From: JAKAQB01 sp027320105
GTDB lineage: Bacteria; Actinomycetota; Acidimicrobiia; Acidimicrobiales; Palsa-688
Direction of reading: 5' to 3'
DNA: 64,000 bases
Assembly: GCA_027320105.1 (NCBI GenBank)
Contig: DAHVMA010000036.1
Coordinates: forward strand, 78,985 to 142,984
Shown: one piece after another, positions 59,897-64,000 of the stretch
Numbering within the stretch: position 1 is the first letter of the stretch
Layout: each line of letters opens with the position of its first letter
Position numbers and translations under genes: made by a program
The notes under the pieces: generated by a model
The model's database searches: none
What the model was told of the DNA's origin: nothing
The model's input: the letters and a program-made list of their open reading frames with translations, nothing else

Positions 59897-60576
59897 CGCT
59901 GACCGCGGGCCTTGGTGCGCCGGCGAGGTGCCGGCTGGATGCGGGCGAGGAGGGCGACGGACTCGGTGAGGGTCCGGTCGGTGTCGGGCCAGGGGAGGGA
60001 GGTGATGCTGGTGGGGAGGGCAACGAGGCCGTGCAGGAGCATCCAGATGGCGAGGATGTCGCCGAAGGCGTCGGTGCTGGCGGAGCGGCCCGCGTCGATG
60101 CAGCCTTGGACGAGGCCGACCCCAGCTCGATGGTGCGGTTCATGGCGGGCCCGGTCTCGAGCATCGGACGCTGCCCGTCGTCCCAGATCGCCAGGTAGCG
60201 GCGTTCGTAGAGGAGCCGGTAGCGGTTTGGGGTGAGCCCGACCAAGAGCCACGTACGCCCGGCAGGCAGCCAAGATCGCCTCCACGGGGTCGGTGACGCC
60301 GGAGGCGGCGTCGTGAAGGGCCTTGGTGAAGGCGTCGAGCTCGGTGGCCACCACGGCGTCGATGATCTCGGCGCGGTCGGCGAAGTGGGGAGCGATGGAC
60401 GGTGCGGCGATGCCGATCTCGCGGGCGACCGCCCGCAGGGTGATGGAGTGCTCGCTGCCGGTGCGCTCGATCAGTTGGGTGGCGCCGGCGATGATCTCGT
60501 CGCGGAGGCGATGGCCCTGGCCGCGCGGGTTGTGCTGGCGCGCTGGCGCGGTGGTGAGGTCGTCGGCTGCGCCCAT
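59893..60576 (-). pseudogene. TetR-family regulator with two compensating frameshifts
   Basis: The N-terminal HTH is intact (ITLRAVAREIGIAAPSIAPHF) and the C terminus is intact (VQGCIDAGRSASTDAFGDIL, then AIWMLLHGLVAL). Between about 60232 and 60120 the expected ligand-domain sequence (PNRYRLLYERRYLAIWDDGQ, then RPMLETGPAMNRTIEL) appears only in another frame. An extra base in the CCCCAAACC run near 60226-60234 and a missing base near 60115-60120 explain it. The full-length frame survives but about 37 central residues are scrambled. Either a damaged gene or two sequence errors. The start is placed at ATG 60576; the annotated span covers the whole gene. Confidence 0.7.
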
Positions 60577-60791
60577 TGGGGTGTGCTTCCTTGGTCGCAT
60601 TGCGCTGTCCCAACGCCACTCCAGGACCCGGCGCCTGCTCGGGTTGACAGCTCTGCTGTCTGCCCCACCGGGCTCCCCGCCCCCGCCACGGGACCCACCG
60701 CCTCCACTCCGACCCGTGACCACGCCCCGGGGCTAACCTCCGCCCCACCTCCCCCAACGGACTGCGACCACCCTCTAGTAGGAGGCGCGCC

Positions 60792-62168
60792 TTGGCGGAC
60801 CTCGAAACGCTCCGCTCCTACCTCGCCGGCGGTGGCGGCCGCCTGTACATCGGCGCCGCCCCTGGGGGCGGCCTTGCCTTTGGCCAGCCGCAGCAGTCGG
60901 TGCTCGTGCTCGGACCGCCCCGGTCGGGCAAGACGACCGCCCTCGTCGTGCCCAACGTGCTCGCCGCGCCCGGACCGGTCGTCGCCACCTCCACCAAGCC
61001 GGACGTGATCACCTGGACTCGCGCCGAGCGGGCCTCGCTCGGGCGCTGCTGGCTGCTCGACCCCACAGGGACCGTCCCCGTCCCCACGGGCGTCGAGCAG
61101 CTCCGGTGGTCCCCCGTCGCGGCGGCGGCCCGCTGGGACGACGCCTTGCTCGTCGCCCAGGCGATGGTCGGCGCCGCCCGCCCCGACGCCCGGCGCGGCG
61201 AGTCCGCCCACTGGGTCGAGCGGGCGGAGGCCACGCTGGCGCCGTTGCTGCACGCCGCCGCCCTCGCCGGCACGGGGATGCAAAGCGTCCTCGGCTGGGT
61301 CCTCCGCCACGACGCCGCCACCCCTCGGGCCACCCTGACCGGCCACGGGGTGACCATCGCGTCGGACGTGCTCGCCGGCCTCATCGCCACCGACGGCCGC
61401 GAGCAGTCAGGCATCTGGTCGACCACCGCCGGCGTGCTGGCGGCCTACCGCTCGGAGGCGGCGCTGCGCAACACCGCCGACCCGAACTTCGAGCCGGCGG
61501 AGTTCTGCGCCAGCCGTGACACCGTCTACGTCTGCTCATCTGCGGAGCACCAGGCGGCCGCAGCGCCCATCGTCGTCGCCTTCCTCACCGCCATCCGCAC
61601 CCACACCTTCGCCCGCTCTGCCGAGCACTTCCGCTCCGGGCGCACCCCCGCCACCCACGTGCTGCTGGCCCTCGACGAGGTCGCCAACATCGCTCCCCTT
61701 CCCGACCTGCCGGCGACGGTCAGCGAGGCGGGAGGTCAGGGCCTCTTGACCCTGGCATGCCTCCAGGACCTCTCCCAAGCCCGCCGGCGGTGGGGCCCGG
61801 AGGCCGACGGGCTGCTCACCCTCTTCGGCACCAAGGTGGTCCTCGGCGGCCTGGCCTCAGGACCCACCCTGGAGCTGCTGTCGCTCCTCGCCGGCCAGGA
61901 GACATACGCCTCCCCGTCGGTGCACCGCAGCGCCTGGTGGGCCCGGCCATCGCGTAGCGAGGGCTGGTCCCTCGCCCACCGCCCCCGCCTGGCACCCGAC
62001 GCCATCCGCCAGCTCCCACCCGGCTCGGCGCTCGTCCTCGCCGGCAGCCAGCCGCCGGCGATGGTAGCGGTGCCGCCCTGGAGCAGCGTGGCCCCCTTCG
62101 CTCCCCGTCGCCCGCTGGAAGTCCCGTCGCTGCGGGAGGTCGGGGAGGTGCGAGGACTTTCCCCGTAA
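60792..62168 (+). CDS. TraG/VirD4-like (TraM-recognition) ATPase
   Basis: A 458-residue P-loop ATPase of the type IV coupling-protein/TraG family. Walker A LVLGPPRSGKTTALVVPNVL is near residues 37-56, STKPDVITWTRAERASLG near 67, Walker B LLALDEVANIAPLPDLPATV near 288 and a sensor QDLSQARRRWG near 324. No transmembrane helices precede the P-loop, unlike full VirD4. The TTG start at 60792 has AGGAGG 7 nt upstream. No relaxase or other conjugation gene is visible, so it appears as an orphan; it may belong to a mobile element remnant or a DNA/protein translocation system. Confidence 0.8.
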   Translation: MADLETLRSYLAGGGGRLYIGAAPGGGLAFGQPQQSVLVLGPPRSGKTTALVVPNVLAAPGPVVATSTKPDVITWTRAERASLGRCWLLDPTGTVPVPTGVEQLRWSPVAAAARWDDALLVAQAMVGAARPDARRGESAHWVERAEATLAPLLHAAALAGTGMQSVLGWVLRHDAATPRATLTGHGVTIASDVLAGLIATDGREQSGIWSTTAGVLAAYRSEAALRNTADPNFEPAEFCASRDTVYVCSSAEHQAAAAPIVVAFLTAIRTHTFARSAEHFRSGRTPATHVLLALDEVANIAPLPDLPATVSEAGGQGLLTLACLQDLSQARRRWGPEADGLLTLFGTKVVLGGLASGPTLELLSLLAGQETYASPSVHRSAWWARPSRSEGWSLAHRPRLAPDAIRQLPPGSALVLAGSQPPAMVAVPPWSSVAPFAPRRPLEVPSLREVGEVRGLSP

Positions 62169-62216
62169 TCAAGGAAGGCTCGCGGCATGGCACGAGCCAC
62201 CAGTGCCCCCCGTTGG

Positions 62217-62615
62217 TCAGCGGTTCCGGTCGGGGCCGACCGCCATGACGAGGCAGAGCTCGTTCCCCTCGGGGTCAGCCAGCACCACCCAGTGCGTGTC
62301 CCCCTCCTCTACCCGCCCCACAATCCGGGCACCGAGGCGCACTGCCCGCCCGGCCGTGTCATCCGGGTCCGGCACGTACAGGTCGAGGTGGCAGCGGCCA
62401 CCACGAGCCAGCTCGGAAGGCGCCACCTTCTGGAAGGTCAGGTTCGGCCCCACGCCGCTCGGATCCTTCAGCCCGACGTACGGATCGAAGAGCTGACGGG
62501 GGACATACCCTGTCAGCGACGCCCAGAAGGACGCGAGCGCAGCCGGTTCAACTGCGTTCACGACAAAGTTGCCTGGCCGGATGACCGGACCCAGCGCGTT
62601 CGACTCATCTGCCAT
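62217..62615 (-). CDS. VOC/glyoxalase superfamily protein
   Basis: A 132-residue vicinal-oxygen-chelate fold protein: VVNAVEPAALASFWASLTGY near residue 18, GRCHLDLYVPD near 72, and HWVVLADPEGNELCLVMA near 108, the typical paired beta-alpha-beta-beta-beta modules. The enzymatic or binding role is unknown. It converges with the TraG-like gene; ATG at 62615. Confidence 0.8.
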   Translation of the reverse strand: MADESNALGPVIRPGNFVVNAVEPAALASFWASLTGYVPRQLFDPYVGLKDPSGVGPNLTFQKVAPSELARGGRCHLDLYVPDPDDTAGRAVRLGARIVGRVEEGDTHWVVLADPEGNELCLVMAVGPDRNR

Positions 62616-63056
62616 GCCAAAGGGTAACCCCGTTGCCGCGCTCAGCCAGTTGCGGGTCAGCGCCGCGCCATCTGGTCGCGCTCGGGGCAACGAAGTCGCA
62701 GACCATGGCCCCATCGCCGCCGTCGTGGCTTCTCAGGTGGTGGATCTCACGCGCGAGCGTGCGCGGCGGCCACAGCGTGCACTGGGAGGCGCCGGGCAAC
62801 CGATCCCGCCACGCCGCTCGAGCACAACACCACCCGCCACCCGCCACCCGCCACCTCACCGCCGGCCCCTCCCCGCCGGCCCCTCCCCGCCGGCGAGGCG
62901 GGCCGCACGGGCAAACCGCGCGCACGCTGGCAGACCGCGCGCACAGACGACGGCATGTGGCCGCGTATGCGCGCGGTTGGCTTGGCTGCGCGCGGTTCGC
63001 CCCTCACTGGGGCGCCCGCCCGGCTCCCGCCCCCTTGCCCACCGCCGGCCCCCCAA
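62616..63056. other. 441-bp gap with short tandem repeats and a large inverted repeat
   Basis: No gene supported. Contains three copies of CACCCGC (62831-62851), two copies of GCCGGCCCCTCCCC (62861-62888), and a 30-nt imperfect inverted repeat (62914-62943 with 62968-62997) built from four copies of the core ACCGCGCGCA, two in each direction. The inverted repeat lies about 60 bp downstream of ecfT and may be its terminator. Confidence 0.6.
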
Positions 63057-63977
63057 TCAGGGCAGGAGCCACGCGCCGGCGCAAACCACCGCCACCGCCA
63101 CGACGGCGGCGGCGTCGGCCCGCTTGGGGCCGGGTACCCGGGCGGTGGCGCCGGCTGCGCCGCCCCGCGCCGTCATCGCCTCACCCATCTCGCCCGCTCT
63201 GCGCACGGCAACGGTGAGGGCCGTGGCGAGGACCTCGAGACCGTCCTCGGCGAGTTGGGGCAGCGTTCGGCGGCCCGGCCGGCGGGGCCGGAGGCGCCTC
63301 ACCGCCACGAGGACGCGCAGCTCGCCCACCAGCAGGGGCAGCGAGCGGATGCACAGCGCGATCGCCACCGCCCACTCGTCGACGGGCAGCCGCAGCCAGC
63401 GCAGCGGGCGGCCGAGGGTGGCGACCGCCGGGCCGACGTCGCCGAGAGCGGTCGTCCACCCGATGAGGGCGCCGGCGGCGAGGAGCTCGAGAGCGACCAC
63501 GGTGAACAGCGCGTAGGCGTCGAGGGAGCCCATGCCGAGGCGCTGGCCGCCCAGCGTGACGTCCGGGCGGCCGCCGGCGGCGAGGTTCAACAGGGCGAAG
63601 ACCAGCCACGCCACCCAGATCCAGCGAGGCAGCCGGGGGACGGCAGAGGCCGGGATCCGGGCGAGGAGGGCGGCGGTGAGCAGCCCGGCAGCGAGGACGC
63701 CGGCGACGGGCCAGGTCGGGTCCTCCGACACGGTGACGCTGACCGCCACGACAGCAAGCAGCTTGGTGCCGGCCCACAGCCGGTGCACCGGGCTGTCCAC
63801 CTCGACGCGCCGCAGGAGCACGAACTCGCGGGGCGGGGAGCGGCGGGACCGCCGGCTGTCCCGTGCGGCGGACGGGTCATCACGGCCGGCACCAGCCGGC
63901 GGGCCGGCGCAAGTAGGCGGGGCGGGGGGTGGGTCAGCGCTGCCGGTGCCGGCCGGAGGGGGCGGGCTCACGGCCAC
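63057..63977 (-). CDS. ECF transporter transmembrane protein EcfT (CbiQ-like)
   Basis: A 306-residue integral membrane protein of an energy-coupling-factor vitamin/metal transporter. After a Pro/Ala-rich N-terminal 50 residues come several hydrophobic helices (LLAVVAVSVTV, VAGVLAAGLLTAALLA, WIWVAWLVFALLNLAA) and the coupling-helix region IRSLPLLVGELRVLVAVRRL then RPRRPGRRT, plus a late ATALTVAVRRAGEMGEAMTA segment typical of EcfT. It starts with GTG. Upstream at 63968-64000 another minus-strand frame enters from beyond the window and stops (TGA) overlapping this start, probably the partner ATPase gene. Confidence 0.82.
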   Translation of the reverse strand: MAVSPPPPAGTGSADPPPAPPTCAGPPAGAGRDDPSAARDSRRSRRSPPREFVLLRRVEVDSPVHRLWAGTKLLAVVAVSVTVSEDPTWPVAGVLAAGLLTAALLARIPASAVPRLPRWIWVAWLVFALLNLAAGGRPDVTLGGQRLGMGSLDAYALFTVVALELLAAGALIGWTTALGDVGPAVATLGRPLRWLRLPVDEWAVAIALCIRSLPLLVGELRVLVAVRRLRPRRPGRRTLPQLAEDGLEVLATALTVAVRRAGEMGEAMTARGGAAGATARVPGPKRADAAAVVAVAVVCAGAWLLP

Positions 63978-64000
63978 ACTGCGGCCCGGGGAGCTGGAGC
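63968..64000 (-). CDS. 3' end of an upstream gene entering from outside the window
   Basis: Only ten codons (APAPRAAVWP then TGA) are inside the window, overlapping the ecfT start. By position it may be the ECF ATPase gene, but the sequence is too short to identify. Confidence 0.25.
   Translation of the reverse strand, partial: APAPRAAVWP

Overview
The window is very GC-rich DNA with many GTG starts and tightly packed, overlapping genes. Gene content (Liv-type ABC transporter, PaaX and TetR regulators, a Pat-type acetyltransferase with an N-terminal GNAT domain, YceI, DUF2520 and EcfT proteins) suggests a high-GC actinobacterium, perhaps from an uncultured acidimicrobial or related lineage. 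That taxonomic call is an inference from style and gene content only. No rRNA, tRNA, CRISPR array or insertion sequence was seen.

From about 1 to 53.5 kb the window is one large aromatic-acid catabolic region. (a) 1-5.4 kb: a partial DpgC-like crotonase, an alpha/beta hydrolase with a decayed second hydrolase upstream, and livG-F-H-M transporter genes whose lipoprotein binding protein lies at the far end (52.2-53.5 kb). (b) 5.5-14.9 kb, minus strand: boxC-boxB (aerobic benzoyl-CoA epoxidation and ring cleavage), a fused indolepyruvate:ferredoxin oxidoreductase, a 3-hydroxyacyl-CoA dehydrogenase and an acyl-CoA ligase. A PaaX-family gene lies divergent to boxC. (c) 16.1-23.8 kb, minus strand: 6-oxocyclohexenecarbonyl-CoA hydrolase, four subunits of a class I ATP-dependent benzoyl-CoA reductase in Bzd order (N-O-P-Q), a small Cys protein, a hemerythrin and benzoate-CoA ligase. 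(d) 23.9-37.9 kb, one long minus-strand operon: an isopropylmalate/homocitrate/Re-citrate synthase-like enzyme, IorA and IorB, KorA-B-C, a CaiB-type CoA-transferase, enoyl-CoA hydratase, SDR, DUF35 protein plus thiolase, a PrpF-like isomerase and phenylacetate-CoA ligase. (e) 38.3-42.9 kb, plus strand: UspA, a Pat-like acetyltransferase and a 4-hydroxybenzoate/benzoate-CoA ligase. (f) 42.9-51.3 kb, minus strand: a mini-ferredoxin (apparently frameshifted), a CoA-transferase-fold pair, a BadH-like SDR, a LeuC/LeuD-type dehydratase and 4-hydroxybenzoyl-CoA reductase (hcrC-A-B), under a TetR gene.

Together the genes describe conversion of benzoate, 4-hydroxybenzoate and arylpyruvate or arylacetate to CoA thioesters. 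Benzoyl-CoA can then be dearomatised by an oxygen-dependent route (BoxBC) or an oxygen-independent one (Bzd plus Oah). Several 2-oxoacid:ferredoxin oxidoreductases could supply low-potential electrons. Missing from the window are boxA, a clear dienoyl-CoA hydratase, and the hydroxycyclohexenecarbonyl-CoA dehydrogenase.

Three operon promoters (bzd, iorA/kor and hcr operons) share a -35/N17/-10 architecture. Each carries an inverted repeat with CTAC...GTAG half-sites that starts at the -10, suggesting common control, plausibly by the TetR protein at 51.3-52.1 kb.

From 54 to 64 kb the content changes to unrelated genes: DUF2520 protein, FMN-dependent alpha-hydroxyacid dehydrogenase, YceI, TrmA-like RNA methyltransferase, DUF885 peptidase-like protein, a frameshift-scarred TetR, a TraG/VirD4-like ATPase, a VOC protein and EcfT.
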